A DNA stretch of 64,000 nucleotides, taken from assembly GCA_016721015.1 (NCBI GenBank), contig JADKJL010000013.1, forward strand, positions 1-64,000. The letters are read 5' to 3'. Of the stretch, positions 52,275 to 61,880 are shown in pieces. Source of the DNA: Lysobacterales bacterium. GTDB taxonomy: Bacteria; Pseudomonadota; Gammaproteobacteria; Xanthomonadales; Rhodanobacteraceae. The notes beneath the pieces are model-generated. The model was not told the DNA's origin. It saw nothing but the letters and a program-made list of their open reading frames with translations, and ran no database searches. The position numbers and the translations under genes are program-made. How positions within the stretch are numbered: position 1 is the stretch's first letter; each line of letters opens with the position of its first letter.

Positions 52275-53717
52275 TCAGTGTTCGCCCTTGTCATCGGCGA
52301 ACGCATCGGGCGCCGAGCCGAAGTCGCCATCAGCCGATGCCGCCAGATACATGGCCACCGCATAGGCAGCGACATTCTGGCGCAGCTGCTCGGGATCGAC
52401 CTTGTCGAGCGTGTCGTTGGCGGTGTGGTGCCAGTCGAAGTAGCGCGTGGTGTCCTGGTGCAGGGACAGGCCGGCCATGCCAACCGCGTGTACGGCGGAC
52501 AGATCCGAGCCGCCGCTGCCGCCAGCCGTGACATCGTATTCAATGCCCAGCGGCGCAAGCGCTTTGGCGATCTGGTCGATCGCGCCGCGCGCTTCGGGTT
52601 TGACGGTCGCGGTGACTTTGACGATGCGGTCGGCACCGGCATCCGATTCCGCGCCGAGGATGGCCTTGCCGATCTGCAGATGGTGTTCGGCGCCATACGC
52701 CTTGCCGCCGTACAGGCCGGATTCCTCGTTGGCAAAGGCGACCACGCGGATGCTGCGGGCCGGACGCTCGGGCATTTGTCCGATCAGATGCGCGGCGGCC
52801 GTGGCAATGGCGACGCCGGCGCCATCGTCGATCGCGCCCGTGCCGAGATCCCAGGAATCGAGATGTCCGCCGGTCAGGAAGTATTCGCTCGGGCGCTTGC
52901 TGCCGGTCATTTCGGCAATCACGTTGGCGCCGGAGTAACTGCCCTCGGTACCGCAATCGAGGGCGAGATGCAGTTTCACCGGCTTGCCGCGCTTGAGCAT
53001 GTTGTCAAGCAGGTCGGCATCGGGATTCGACAGCGCCGCGGCCGGAATGGCCTTGGCCGGATCCGAGAAGCGGGTCATGCCGGTATGCCCGAGTCGATTG
53101 AAATCGGACCCGACCGAACGCAGCAGGAAAGCGGATGCCCCCTTGGCCGCCGCGAGTTCCGGTCCGAGCACACGAACACCGGAGCCTGGGCCGTAATCGT
53201 GGCCGTCCACCAGCGCATGCATGCGCGGGATGCCGAGATAGACGATCTTGCCCTTCACCTGATAGTCCGGCGCGGCCTTCATCGCATCGAGTGAATCGAA
53301 CGCAATCACTTCGGCATCGAGGCCACCTGGCTTGGTGCCTGCCGATCCGCCGAGGGCGGTCACGACTACAGGCTGCGGGTAAGGTTCGGTGATCGCGGCA
53401 CTTTCACTGCGGCGAACCCATTTCGGAAAGCTGACCGGCTCGGTCCAGACCTTGTCGAAACCCAGTGACTTGAAGCGGGCGACCATCCAGTCCCGGGCCT
53501 TCTGGTCATTTTCGCCGCCGGCCAGGCGTGGGCCGATCTCGGTGGTCAGATCCGCGACGATTGCGTAGGCCACATCATCCTTGAGCGCGCGCTCGCGCAG
53601 CGCAGCAGCCTTGTCGATGGCCGCCTGCGGGATCGTTGTCGGCGTGGCCGGGTCAGCGGCTTGGGCGCCGCTCTGGATCAGCAGCAGGGCAAGGGCAAGC
53701 GAGGCGAGACGGGGCAT
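52275..53717 (-). CDS. M28-family zinc aminopeptidase
   Basis: 480 residues with a signal peptide (LASLALALLLIQSGAQA). PA insertion at about 115-250, then the M28 metal-binding motifs: GGHLDSWDLGTGAIDDGAG (His, Asp), AFANEESGLYGG (Glu pair) and a late DWHHTANDT (His). Exported protease or aminopeptidase. ATG chosen at MPRLASLAL, which gives a proper signal peptide; the 19 upstream codons lack similarity. Confidence 0.93.
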   Translation of the reverse strand: MPRLASLALALLLIQSGAQAADPATPTTIPQAAIDKAAALRERALKDDVAYAIVADLTTEIGPRLAGGENDQKARDWMVARFKSLGFDKVWTEPVSFPKWVRRSESAAITEPYPQPVVVTALGGSAGTKPGGLDAEVIAFDSLDAMKAAPDYQVKGKIVYLGIPRMHALVDGHDYGPGSGVRVLGPELAAAKGASAFLLRSVGSDFNRLGHTGMTRFSDPAKAIPAAALSNPDADLLDNMLKRGKPVKLHLALDCGTEGSYSGANVIAEMTGSKRPSEYFLTGGHLDSWDLGTGAIDDGAGVAIATAAAHLIGQMPERPARSIRVVAFANEESGLYGGKAYGAEHHLQIGKAILGAESDAGADRIVKVTATVKPEARGAIDQIAKALAPLGIEYDVTAGGSGGSDLSAVHAVGMAGLSLHQDTTRYFDWHHTANDTLDKVDPEQLRQNVAAYAVAMYLAASADGDFGSAPDAFADDKGEH

Positions 53718-53810
53718 GTTCGGAATCCGCGTTGGGGCAGAATCGGCATCTTGCCAGAGCAAGCCGATCCGCAACCGTGGCGAAGGTCATTCGTCAGCCG
53801 CGAACGAATG

Positions 53811-53839
53811 CGCCGAACCTGATTCGGTCAGGTTCGGCG
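53811..53839. terminator. Perfect hairpin without T run
   Basis: 12-bp perfect stem CGCCGAACCTGA / TCAGGTTCGGCG with a TTCGG loop, 26 bases after mscL. No T tract on either strand, so either a Rho-aided terminator or a processed RNA end. Confidence 0.55.
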
Positions 53840-53864
53840 CAGCGGCATGAGCCGCAAGTGCGAC

Positions 53865-54263
53865 CTACTTGCCTTGCTTGAGCAGGTCGCGGATTTCGGT
53901 GAGCAGGACAACATCGGCCGGCGGCGGAGTGGGCGCCTCTTCTTCCTTCTTGCTGACGCGGTTGATCGCCTTGACCACGAGGAAGATGGCGAAGGCGATG
54001 ATGGTGAACTGGATCATCGTGTTGATGAATGCACCGTACTGCACCGCAACCTCGCCCTTGCCGTCGGCGCCGGCAGCGGTCAACACATATTTGTACGAGG
54101 AAAAATCGATACCGCCGATCAGGTTTCCGATCGGCGGCATGACCACGTCGTTGACCAGCGAAGTGACGATCTTGCCGAATGCGGCGCCGATGACAACGCC
54201 AACGGCCAGATCGATGACATTGCCGCGCATGGCGAATGCCTTGAATTCCGACATCATGCTCAT
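53865..54263 (-). CDS. mscL: Large-conductance mechanosensitive channel
   Basis: 132-residue pentameric pore that opens under osmotic downshock. MSEFKAFAMRGNVIDLAVGVVIGAAF (in part, TM1), the periplasmic loop, TM2 (TMIQFTIIAFAIFLVVKAIN, in part) and the C-terminal LLTEIRDLL helix. ATG chosen with GGAG 8 bases upstream; the frame before it lacks similarity. Confidence 0.96.
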   Translation of the reverse strand: MSMMSEFKAFAMRGNVIDLAVGVVIGAAFGKIVTSLVNDVVMPPIGNLIGGIDFSSYKYVLTAAGADGKGEVAVQYGAFINTMIQFTIIAFAIFLVVKAINRVSKKEEEAPTPPPADVVLLTEIRDLLKQGK

Positions 54264-54725
54264 GTTGACTCCTTCAGGATGGAATGACGGTGGCGACTGC
54301 GAATGCAGCCCCGACACTCTATCCATATAGTCCAGCACACGCAGCAGTGTTTCGAAAATTTACCAACGACGCAGCGGAAACGGATCACAAGCCATCGAAG
54401 CCATGAACGTATTTCGTCGCTTCTTTACCAATCCGCAAAGGCATCGCGGTGGAAGCAGGGAGCAGGAAGTGGGGAGTCAATATCTCCGTGGGAGCGTCTT
54501 CAGCCGCGATGCTGTTGTGCTGTTCGATTGAAGGCATCGTGGCTGAAGCCACTCCCACAAATACTCCCACGAATTCATTCATCGCTACGTGGCTGTCGCA
54601 GGCGCTTCAACCGCGATGCTGTTGTGCTATTCGATGAAGGGCATCGTGGCTGAAGCCACTCCCACAGACACCCTCGCGCGCACGATTGTTCATCGCGGGC
54701 ACTACGTTTTTGCAATTGTCATCAA
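54264..54725. other. Intergenic region with REPs and heptamers
   Basis: About 460 bases without a gene. It has heptamer-like units (GGGAGCA, GGAAGTG, GGGAGTC at 54458-54478), a GCGTCT/AGCCGC imperfect REP at about 54488 and inverted GTGGCT-stem REPs (GCATCGTGGCTGAAGCCAC) near 54534 and 54640. The two halves (54500-54560 and 54600-54665) repeat GATGCTGTTGTGCT, showing a local duplication. Confidence 0.8.
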
Positions 54726-55412
54726 TCAGACGATCCGCCCCTCCAGCACGGCCACACCCTCAAGCTCGGCGCAGAAGCGATCACCACGCACCAGGGCGGC
54801 GACTCCGGCTGGCGTGCCGGTGAAGATCAAGTCGCCGGATTGCAGGTCATAGAGTTTCGACAGCTCATGGATGATTTCGGCAACGCTGAAGATCATCTCG
54901 CCGATATCGGTTTGCTGGCGGCGGGCGCCATTCACGCTGAGACTGAGCTGCAGGTGCTGCGGATGGCCGATCTCGCTGGCCCGGTGCAGGTCCGAGACCG
55001 GGGCGGAGTTGTCAAAGCCTTTCGCGACATCCCAGGGATTGCCCTTGCTTTTCGCAGCCGCCTGCAGGTCGCGCCGGGTCAGGTCGAGGCCGACGGCATA
55101 GGCATAGACATGCTCCAGCGCATGCTCCACGGCGATATTGCGGCCGCCTGTGGCCAGCGCGACAACCATTTCCACCTCATGGTGCAGATCCCTGGTTACT
55201 GATGGATACGGCACGTCGCCATCACCGATGACGATCGCATCGGCCGGTTTGTTGAAGAAGATCGGCTGCACGCGATCAACCTCGGAGCCCATTTCCTTGG
55301 CGTGGTCGGCATAGTTGCGGCCGATGCAGTAGATGCGATGGACCGGAAAGCGCATGTCGGTTCCGGCAACCGGGATGGCCGGCACGGCATGGGGTGCGAT
55401 GGCAAAGGTCAT
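54726..55412 (-). CDS. Fumarylacetoacetate hydrolase family protein
   Basis: 228 residues of the FAH domain that hydrolyses or isomerises beta-diketo acids (fumarylpyruvate, acylpyruvate). Metal-binding residues appear in TRDLHHEVEMVVAL (Glu pair) and a later DLTRRDLQ; CIGRNYADHAKEMG and FTGTPAGVAAL are family signatures. Substrate not fixed. Stand-alone gene. Confidence 0.93.
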   Translation of the reverse strand: MTFAIAPHAVPAIPVAGTDMRFPVHRIYCIGRNYADHAKEMGSEVDRVQPIFFNKPADAIVIGDGDVPYPSVTRDLHHEVEMVVALATGGRNIAVEHALEHVYAYAVGLDLTRRDLQAAAKSKGNPWDVAKGFDNSAPVSDLHRASEIGHPQHLQLSLSVNGARRQQTDIGEMIFSVAEIIHELSKLYDLQSGDLIFTGTPAGVAALVRGDRFCAELEGVAVLEGRIV

Positions 55413-55635
55413 TTAGCAGGATCCTCGGATGGCGTGTTCCAACCTGATTTTGTGCGTTTGCGCTCGCTGGTGTCGAGTGCCCGGGTTCACATCGCGACGC
55501 CTGCCATCGATACGGGTAAAGCAATGGGTGACAAGCGTCATCACCGATGGGTGATCGGGGCGCGTTGTTCATTTTCGGTCGAATCGGCAAGCTGTGGCAG
55601 ACTCTGCGCCCCCACGGGCGATCAGGACAGGATGG

Positions 55636-56862
55636 ATGGAGAACAAGGGCGAGTTGCTCAATCAGTTGCGTATCGACCGGAACAAGGTCGAGCCACCTTC
55701 GCGCGCGCCCTGGATAGTGGCGCTGGTTGCGCTCGTCTTGCTGGGTGTCGCTGCGGCGTGGTGGTGGATGTCCTCGCAACGGAGCTACGAGGTATCCGCG
55801 GTGTCGGCGATTGTGCCAAGCGCCGGGGGTGCCGGGTCGGCGGCGGTGCTGCAGGCGACCGGCTATGTCACCGCACGCCGCCAGGCAACGGTTTCCGCGC
55901 AGATTACCGGAACCATGTCCGAGGTTCTGATCGAGGAAGGCGAGCACGTGGCGGAAGGCCAGGTGCTGGCGCGACTCGACGATACGGCGCAGCAGGCGAA
56001 TCTTGCCCAGGCCCGGGCCCAGATTGCGCAGGCGCGCGCGCAGGCCGGCCAGTTCAAGGCCCGGCTCGACCAGGCCCAGCGTGATCTGGCCCGTCAGCAG
56101 GATCTGGTCGGCCGCAAATTGGTTTCAAAACAGTCCGTCGAGGCTGCGCAGACCGAAGTGGATGCACTGACCGCACAGTTGACCGCGCAGCAGCGCAGCG
56201 TCGATCTGGCCAGCGCACAGGCGCGCAGCGCACAGGTGCAACTCGACTACACCACCGTGCGCGCGCCGTTCGCCGGCGTCATCATCGCCAAGGCCGCCCA
56301 GGTCGGCGAGATCGTCTCACCGCTGTCGGCCGGTGGCGGCTTCACCCGCACCGGCGTCGGCACGATCGTCGACATGGACTCGCTCGAGATCGAGGTTGAC
56401 GTCAACGAGTCCTATATCAATCGGGTTGTCCCGGGAGCGCCGGCCGAAGCCGTTCTCGATGCCTACCAGGACTGGACGATCCCGGCCAAGGTCATTGCGA
56501 TCATTCCGACTGCCGACCGTGGCAAGGCCACGGTCAAGGTTCGTGTCGGCCTGGAGCAAAAGGATCCGCGCATCCTGCCCGACATGGGCGCGCGGGTGTC
56601 GTTCATGGACGAAAAAACCGCCACGCCGGCGGCGACCGAAGCGCCGAAAGGGGTGCTGCTGCCGGGCTCGGCGATCGTCCAGCGTGGCGGCAAGAGCGTG
56701 GTTTTTGTGATCAACGACGGTCGGGTAGCGATGAAACCGGTGCAGCCTGGCCAGAACATGGGCGAACTGCGACTGGTCGAAGGCATTGCCGCAGCCGAGC
56801 AGCTCGTTCGTGAACCGCCTGCCGAGATGCAAGACGGCTCACGCATCAGCGTGAAGAAATAA
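55636..56862 (+). CDS. HlyD-type periplasmic adaptor of ABC exporter
   Basis: 408 residues. One transmembrane anchor (WIVALVALVLLGVAAAWWW), lipoyl halves (ITGTMSEVLIEEGEHVAEGQVLARL, in part, and VRAPFAGVIIAKAAQVGE) flanking a long Gln/Ala-rich coiled coil at about 120-215, and a beta-barrel. MacA-like. ATG chosen at MENKGELLN. First of four genes with short gaps (47, 16 and 11 bases). Confidence 0.93.
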   Translation: MENKGELLNQLRIDRNKVEPPSRAPWIVALVALVLLGVAAAWWWMSSQRSYEVSAVSAIVPSAGGAGSAAVLQATGYVTARRQATVSAQITGTMSEVLIEEGEHVAEGQVLARLDDTAQQANLAQARAQIAQARAQAGQFKARLDQAQRDLARQQDLVGRKLVSKQSVEAAQTEVDALTAQLTAQQRSVDLASAQARSAQVQLDYTTVRAPFAGVIIAKAAQVGEIVSPLSAGGGFTRTGVGTIVDMDSLEIEVDVNESYINRVVPGAPAEAVLDAYQDWTIPAKVIAIIPTADRGKATVKVRVGLEQKDPRILPDMGARVSFMDEKTATPAATEAPKGVLLPGSAIVQRGGKSVVFVINDGRVAMKPVQPGQNMGELRLVEGIAAAEQLVREPPAEMQDGSRISVKK

Positions 56863-56909
56863 TCGTTCCCGGGTCGAATCCGGATCAAGACGGAAAGCGA
56901 GGATCAGCC

Positions 56910-57596
56910 ATGGCAACTCTTGTAGAAATCCGTGACGCCAGCAAGACCTACGAACGCGGCAAGCAGAAAGTCGAAGTCCTGCACCACATTGATCTGGATA
57001 TCGAGAAAGGTGACTTTCTCGCCCTGATGGGCCCGTCCGGTTCGGGCAAGACCACCCTGCTCAACCTGATCGGAGGTCTCGATTCGACCACGGGCGGTTC
57101 GATCAGCGTTGCTGGTCAACGCATCGACAATCTCGGTAGCGGTGCCCTGGCCAAGTGGCGTGCGGCCAACGTCGGCTTCATCTTCCAGTTCTACAACCTG
57201 CTGCCGATGCTCTCCGCGCAGAAGAACGTTGAAGTGCCCTTGCTGCTGACCCGGTTGTCAGCCGCCGAGCGCAAGCGCAATGCCTCGATTGCCTTGCAAC
57301 TGGTCGGCCTGTCCGATCGTGCCAGCCACAAGCCGAATGAGCTGTCTGGCGGCCAGCAGCAGCGCGTTGCCATTGCCCGCGCAATAGTTTCGGATCCGAC
57401 CTTGCTGGTCTGTGATGAGCCGACCGGCGATCTCGATCGTCAGTCCGCAGAAGAGGTTCTTGGCTTGTTGCAGCTGCTCAATCGCGAACATGGCAAGACG
57501 ATCATCATGGTCACCCATGATCCGAAGGCCGCCGAGTACGCGACCCACACCCTGCACCTGGACAAGGGCACCCTGGTCGAGTCAACGACCGCTTGA
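56910..57596 (+). CDS. ABC transporter ATP-binding protein (MacB-like)
   Basis: 228-residue ATPase of the LolD/MacB group. Walker A GPSGSGKTTLL, Q-loop FQFYNLLPML, signature LSGGQQQRVAIARA, Walker B LLVCDEPTGDLD, H-loop VTHD. Powers the exporter formed with the two permeases that follow. Confidence 0.96.
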   Translation: MATLVEIRDASKTYERGKQKVEVLHHIDLDIEKGDFLALMGPSGSGKTTLLNLIGGLDSTTGGSISVAGQRIDNLGSGALAKWRAANVGFIFQFYNLLPMLSAQKNVEVPLLLTRLSAAERKRNASIALQLVGLSDRASHKPNELSGGQQQRVAIARAIVSDPTLLVCDEPTGDLDRQSAEEVLGLLQLLNREHGKTIIMVTHDPKAAEYATHTLHLDKGTLVESTTA

Positions 57597-57612
57597 GGCA
57601 GAGGGGAAAACC

Positions 57613-58776
57613 ATGAAATATTTCCATCTGATCTGGGCGGCACTTTTCCGGCGCAAGACACGCACGATGCTGACCCTGCTGTCGGTGCTCGCCGCCTTTC
57701 TGCTATTCGGGATGCTTGATGCCGTGCGCGTCGCCTTCAACTCGGGGGGTGATGCGGCCGGCGTAGATCGCATGATCGTCAGCTCGAAATACTCGATCAT
57801 CCAGGGCCTTCCACAAAACCTGCTGCCGCGCATCAAGGCGACGCCGGGGGTGAAGAACCTGACCTGGGCAAACTGGTTTGGCGGCTACTACCAGGATCGC
57901 AAGAACCAGATGGTCAATATCGCAATCGATCCCCAATACTTCGACATCTATCCCGAGTTCGTCATCTCCGAGGACGCGCTGAAGAAGTTCCGGGAGACGC
58001 GCACCGGTGCGCTGGTCGGCGAGTCATTGGCCAAGCGCTGGGGCTGGAAGGTGGGTGACAAGATCCCGGTGACCGGCGCGATTTTTCCGAACAAGGCCAC
58101 CGGCGATACCAACTGGAGCTTCGATCTTGTCGGCACGTTTGCAGCCAAGGACGAGAAGCAGCGCGGTGCCGAGCAGCAGTTGTTCTTTCGCTGGGATTAC
58201 TTCGATGAGGCGAACAGCTATGCCCGCCATGAGGTTGGCTGGATCATCGTCCAGGTGACCGACCCGAACAAGTCCGACGAGGTGGCCAAGGCCATCGATG
58301 CCATTTCGGCCAACTCGGACCATGAAACCAAGACCCAGACCGAGCAAGCTTTCCAGCTTTCCTTCGCCAAGCAGCTGGGTGACATCGGATTGATCGTCAG
58401 CGCAATCATGGGTGCGGTGTTCTTCACCCTGCTGTTGCTGACCGGCAACACCATGGCCCAAGGCGTGCGCGAACGCGTGCCCGAACTGGCCACGCTGAAG
58501 ACGATGGGCTTTTCCGATGTCAGCCTGTTGCTGCTGGTATTCGCTGAAGCGGTGTTGCTGATCGTGATCGGAGGAACCTTGGGCCTCGGCCTGGTCGCCT
58601 TGCTTTTGCCGGTAATTGGAGCGGCCAGCGGCGGCATGTTGCAATTGCCACCCGTGGGCATGGGTACGTGGATCACCGGTTTGCTGATGATGATCGGCAT
58701 CGGCGTGCTGGTCGGCGTGTTGCCGGCGGTGCGCGCAATGCGTCTGAATATTGTCGATGCACTGGCCGGACGCTGA
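57613..58776 (+). CDS. FtsX-like ABC permease 1
   Basis: 387 residues. Layout of MacB-type permeases: one N-terminal membrane helix, a periplasmic domain (about 45-270) and three C-terminal helices with the coupling segment ERVPELATLKTMGFSDVSLL. It differs clearly from the next permease, so the transporter is probably a heterodimer. Confidence 0.92.
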   Translation: MKYFHLIWAALFRRKTRTMLTLLSVLAAFLLFGMLDAVRVAFNSGGDAAGVDRMIVSSKYSIIQGLPQNLLPRIKATPGVKNLTWANWFGGYYQDRKNQMVNIAIDPQYFDIYPEFVISEDALKKFRETRTGALVGESLAKRWGWKVGDKIPVTGAIFPNKATGDTNWSFDLVGTFAAKDEKQRGAEQQLFFRWDYFDEANSYARHEVGWIIVQVTDPNKSDEVAKAIDAISANSDHETKTQTEQAFQLSFAKQLGDIGLIVSAIMGAVFFTLLLLTGNTMAQGVRERVPELATLKTMGFSDVSLLLLVFAEAVLLIVIGGTLGLGLVALLLPVIGAASGGMLQLPPVGMGTWITGLLMMIGIGVLVGVLPAVRAMRLNIVDALAGR

Positions 58777-58787
58777 GGATAACGGAC

Positions 58788-60104
58788 ATGAAAAAGTTGA
58801 AATCGTTTTTGTCAGGCCTCGGCATGCTGCTGCTCATCCTGGTCTCGGTGGCGCTCTGGGTGATGTTGCCCTGGCAGGTCCTGCTGGCGCTATTGGTCCT
58901 GTTGCTGCTGTGGATGGCATTCACCCAAACCGGTCGGCAGGCCGCCTCGGTCACCTGGGTTGGCGTTTCCACCCTTGGCCAAAGGCTGGGTTCCTCGTCG
59001 GTGATCATGGTCGGCATCGCCGGTGTGGTCGGTGTGCTGGTCGCCTTGTTGGCGATGGGCGATGGCTTGCAGAAAACGTTGAAGAGCACGGGTGATGCCG
59101 AAACGGCGATTGTCCTGCGCGGCGGCGCATCGGCCGAATTGAGTTCGGGTATCACGCGTGAGCATGCGGCGCTGATTTCGCAAGCGGCCGGCATCCTGCG
59201 TGATGCGGACGGCAAGCCAATCACTTCTGCAGAACTGGTGGTGGTCGCCAACCTGCCGAAAAAATCGACCAATACCGATGCCAATGTGGAGATCAGAGGA
59301 GTCGGCCCGCAGGTGTGGGCACTGCGTCCGAATGTGAAGATCATCGAGGGTCGCAAGTTCACCCCTGGCCTGCGCGAGATGATCGTCGGCAAGGGTGCGC
59401 GCCAGCAGTTTGCCGGTCTCGATCCGGGTTCGACGATCAATCTGAACAACCAGCAATGGACGATCGTAGGTGTCTTCGAATCGGGCGATGCGCACGAGTC
59501 CGAACTGGAGGGCGATGTCGACACCGTATCGGCGGCCTATCGTCGCCAGGGTTATCAGTCGCTCACCGTTCGCCTCACTTCGCCGGAGGCGCTGGATGCC
59601 TTCAAGGCCGCGCTGGCCAGCGATCCGCAACTCAAGGTCGAGGCGAAGACCACGCTCGAATACTACACGGCGCAATCGGAAGGCTTGAGCAAGGTCATCC
59701 GCGTGGTCGGCATCACCATCGCCACGATCATGGCCATCGGCGCGATTTTCGGTGCGCTCAATTCGATGTATGCCGCCGTGGCCACCCGCGCCCGCGAAAT
59801 CGCCACGCTGCGTGCGATTGGCTTCCGCTCACCACCGGTGATTGTCTCGGTGATGCTGGAGACGATGTTGCTGGCCCTGATCGGTGGTCTGCTCGGTGCG
59901 TTCATTGCCTGGTTGTTGTTCAACAATTACACGGTGTCGACGCTGGGCTCGAACTTCAGCCAGGTTGTGTTCCAGTTTTCGGTTTCACCGGCGCTGTTGT
60001 GGACAGGGGTGAAGTGGGCGCTCGCGATCGGATTCGTCGGTGGTCTGTTGCCGGCCGTGCGCGCCGCACGATTGCCGGTGACGACGGCGCTAAGGGAGTC
60101 TTGA
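58788..60104 (+). CDS. FtsX-like ABC permease 2
   Basis: 438 residues. Two hydrophobic helices at the N-terminus (SFLSGLGMLLLILVSVALWV region), a third at about 70-90, a periplasmic domain and the C-terminal FtsX domain with ATRAREIATLRAIGFRSPPV. Partner of permease 1. No outer-membrane channel gene follows. Confidence 0.92.
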   Translation: MKKLKSFLSGLGMLLLILVSVALWVMLPWQVLLALLVLLLLWMAFTQTGRQAASVTWVGVSTLGQRLGSSSVIMVGIAGVVGVLVALLAMGDGLQKTLKSTGDAETAIVLRGGASAELSSGITREHAALISQAAGILRDADGKPITSAELVVVANLPKKSTNTDANVEIRGVGPQVWALRPNVKIIEGRKFTPGLREMIVGKGARQQFAGLDPGSTINLNNQQWTIVGVFESGDAHESELEGDVDTVSAAYRRQGYQSLTVRLTSPEALDAFKAALASDPQLKVEAKTTLEYYTAQSEGLSKVIRVVGITIATIMAIGAIFGALNSMYAAVATRAREIATLRAIGFRSPPVIVSVMLETMLLALIGGLLGAFIAWLLFNNYTVSTLGSNFSQVVFQFSVSPALLWTGVKWALAIGFVGGLLPAVRAARLPVTTALRES

Positions 60105-60359
60105 TTGCCGGGAGTGGGGAGTCGGGAGTGGAAAAAGCGAAACCCGATTCGCAGCGAACCTGTAGGAGCGCCTTCAGGCGCGAGATAAGCCCGTGGACGA
60201 CAACAGGCTCGCCCGTGAACGGGCTCCTACAGAAAGCGGGTTGCGGTGGGACGGGAATGGTAAGCGGAGAGCGAAAGCGGAGAGGTTCGGAATTGTTTTG
60301 CGTTCCAACTCCCCACTCCCCACTCCCCACTCCCCACTCCCCACTCCCCACTCCCCTCC
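60105..60359. repeat. Heptamer arrays and REP pair
   Basis: Three GGGAGTS heptamers at 60110-60130 (plus orientation), a REP pair at about 60160-60237 (GCGCCT-stem REP GAGCGCCTTCAGGCGC, then GCCCGTGAACGGGCTCCTAC), and seven exact ACTCCCC units at 60308-60356, the reverse orientation. It fills the whole convergent gap. Confidence 0.9.
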
Positions 60360-61358
60360 CTATTCCCGTTTTTTACCCACCTTGCCCAGCGTGATCATCG
60401 CTACACCGCCGAGGATCACCGCCATTGCCGCCAGATCGCCGGGGTGGACGAGTTCGCCGAGGAAGAGGGCACCGAGCAGCACTGCCACCGGCGGATTGAC
60501 GTAGGCGTAGCTCGTCGCGAGCAGGGCGCGCACGTTGCCGAGCAGGTAAAGATAGGCAGTAAACGCGATCAACGAGCCGAACACGATCAGGTAGAGCAAG
60601 GCCAGCGTCGCAGACACGCTCGGCGCGGCGTGCATGCGTTCGCCCTGAAGCAGAGAAACAAGGCTGAGGGCCGCACCTCCGCTGAGCATCTGTGCCGCCG
60701 TGTTCATTGATGCCGGCGGCATGTTGCGACGGCGGCTCCAGACCGAGCCGAAGGCCCAGGCAATGGCGGCGCTGACCAGGGCGATCGCTCCGATCGGTGA
60801 TCCGCTCATGCCGCTGCCGAGGTTGAGCAGGATGACGCCGCCGAATCCGATCACGAGACCGAGCCATTCCAGGCGGCTTGGCCAATCCCGATATAACGCG
60901 CCAAAGGCCGCCGCAAACAACGGCATGCTGGCGACCGCAATCGCGGCGAGTCCGGAAGCGACCGTCTGTTCGGCAAAACAGACCAGCCCATTGCCGATGC
61001 CGAGCAACAGGGTTCCGGTCACTGCGGCGTTGATCCACTGTGCCCGCGTCGGTGCCGCCGCGCCACGCAGGCGCAGAAATACGTACAACAAGCCGCCGGC
61101 GAGCAGGAATCGGACCGCCCCGAGCAGGAACGGTGGCCAACTGTCGAGGGCGATGCGAATGGCGAAGTAGGTCGAGCCCCAGATCACATAGACCGCGAAC
61201 AGGGCCAGTGGCACGAGCAGGCGGTGACAGGATGGCAGGGTGACCGCCGGCGCGGACGAATGCTCGGGCCGAACTGGATCGGGCTTGCTCGTTGCTTCGG
61301 CGGCCACAGGGCTGTCTCGGGAATGGATGAACAGGCCATCTGAAAGGCCTTGTTGCAT
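60360..61358 (-). CDS. EamA/DMT-family transporter (YedA-like)
   Basis: 332 residues, ten predicted helices in two EamA repeats (FAVYVIWGSTYFAIRIAL and GAIALVSAAIAWAFGSVW). Drug/metabolite superfamily exporter of unknown substrate. The ATG at MQQGLSDGL is preferred; the open frame continues upstream to a TTG but without similarity. A long polar N-terminal tail of ~45 residues precedes helix 1. Confidence 0.85.
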   Translation of the reverse strand: MQQGLSDGLFIHSRDSPVAAEATSKPDPVRPEHSSAPAVTLPSCHRLLVPLALFAVYVIWGSTYFAIRIALDSWPPFLLGAVRFLLAGGLLYVFLRLRGAAAPTRAQWINAAVTGTLLLGIGNGLVCFAEQTVASGLAAIAVASMPLFAAAFGALYRDWPSRLEWLGLVIGFGGVILLNLGSGMSGSPIGAIALVSAAIAWAFGSVWSRRRNMPPASMNTAAQMLSGGAALSLVSLLQGERMHAAPSVSATLALLYLIVFGSLIAFTAYLYLLGNVRALLATSYAYVNPPVAVLLGALFLGELVHPGDLAAMAVILGGVAMITLGKVGKKRE

Positions 61359-61478
61359 CGGTGGGAGTGATATCGACACGTCGAGCGCAATACGGTATCG
61401 CTGATCATTGTCCCAATCTGATTGCAACCAACATCCGCAACCAGTGCCATTGGCACGGCAAGCGGTAGAGCCACTGGT

Positions 61479-61778
61479 TCAGCGCGGCCGCTCGACGGGC
61501 TCGTGTTCGACACGCGCCACTTGATCGTCGCCACGAATGACGCTGAACTCGCCATCGATGATGTTGCTTGATGCAGGCGCGGCCTGGCCTGATGAGGCAG
61601 GCTTGCGCTTCGTGCGCAGCAGATGGATCAGATACCAGATCGCCCCGCCGACCATCAGCGCGAGGAAAGCAAAAAAGCCGATCGCCAGTACGCCGAGCAC
61701 GGCGAGCAGGCCCAGCACGCCACCGATCAGTCTGACCAGCGGATTGCGTGGACGCAGGCGGGACTGGAAAACAAACAT
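61479..61778 (-). CDS. Small membrane protein, unknown
   Basis: 99 residues with two adjacent hydrophobic stretches (LIGGVLGLLAVLGVLAIGFF and FLALMVGGAIWYLIHLL) and a soluble C-terminal tail ending VERPR. I recall similar short proteins in Lysobacterales but no function. Divergent from the Rieske gene. Confidence 0.7.
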   Translation of the reverse strand: MFVFQSRLRPRNPLVRLIGGVLGLLAVLGVLAIGFFAFLALMVGGAIWYLIHLLRTKRKPASSGQAAPASSNIIDGEFSVIRGDDQVARVEHEPVERPR

Positions 61779-61880
61779 CTATCGCTCCTATCAGGCCCGT
61801 AGCGCAACAGGCTGGGGTCAGCGCATGCGGACAGGTATTCTTGGGGCAGAATCCATCTCCCACAAGTGTCCAACGTTTTC

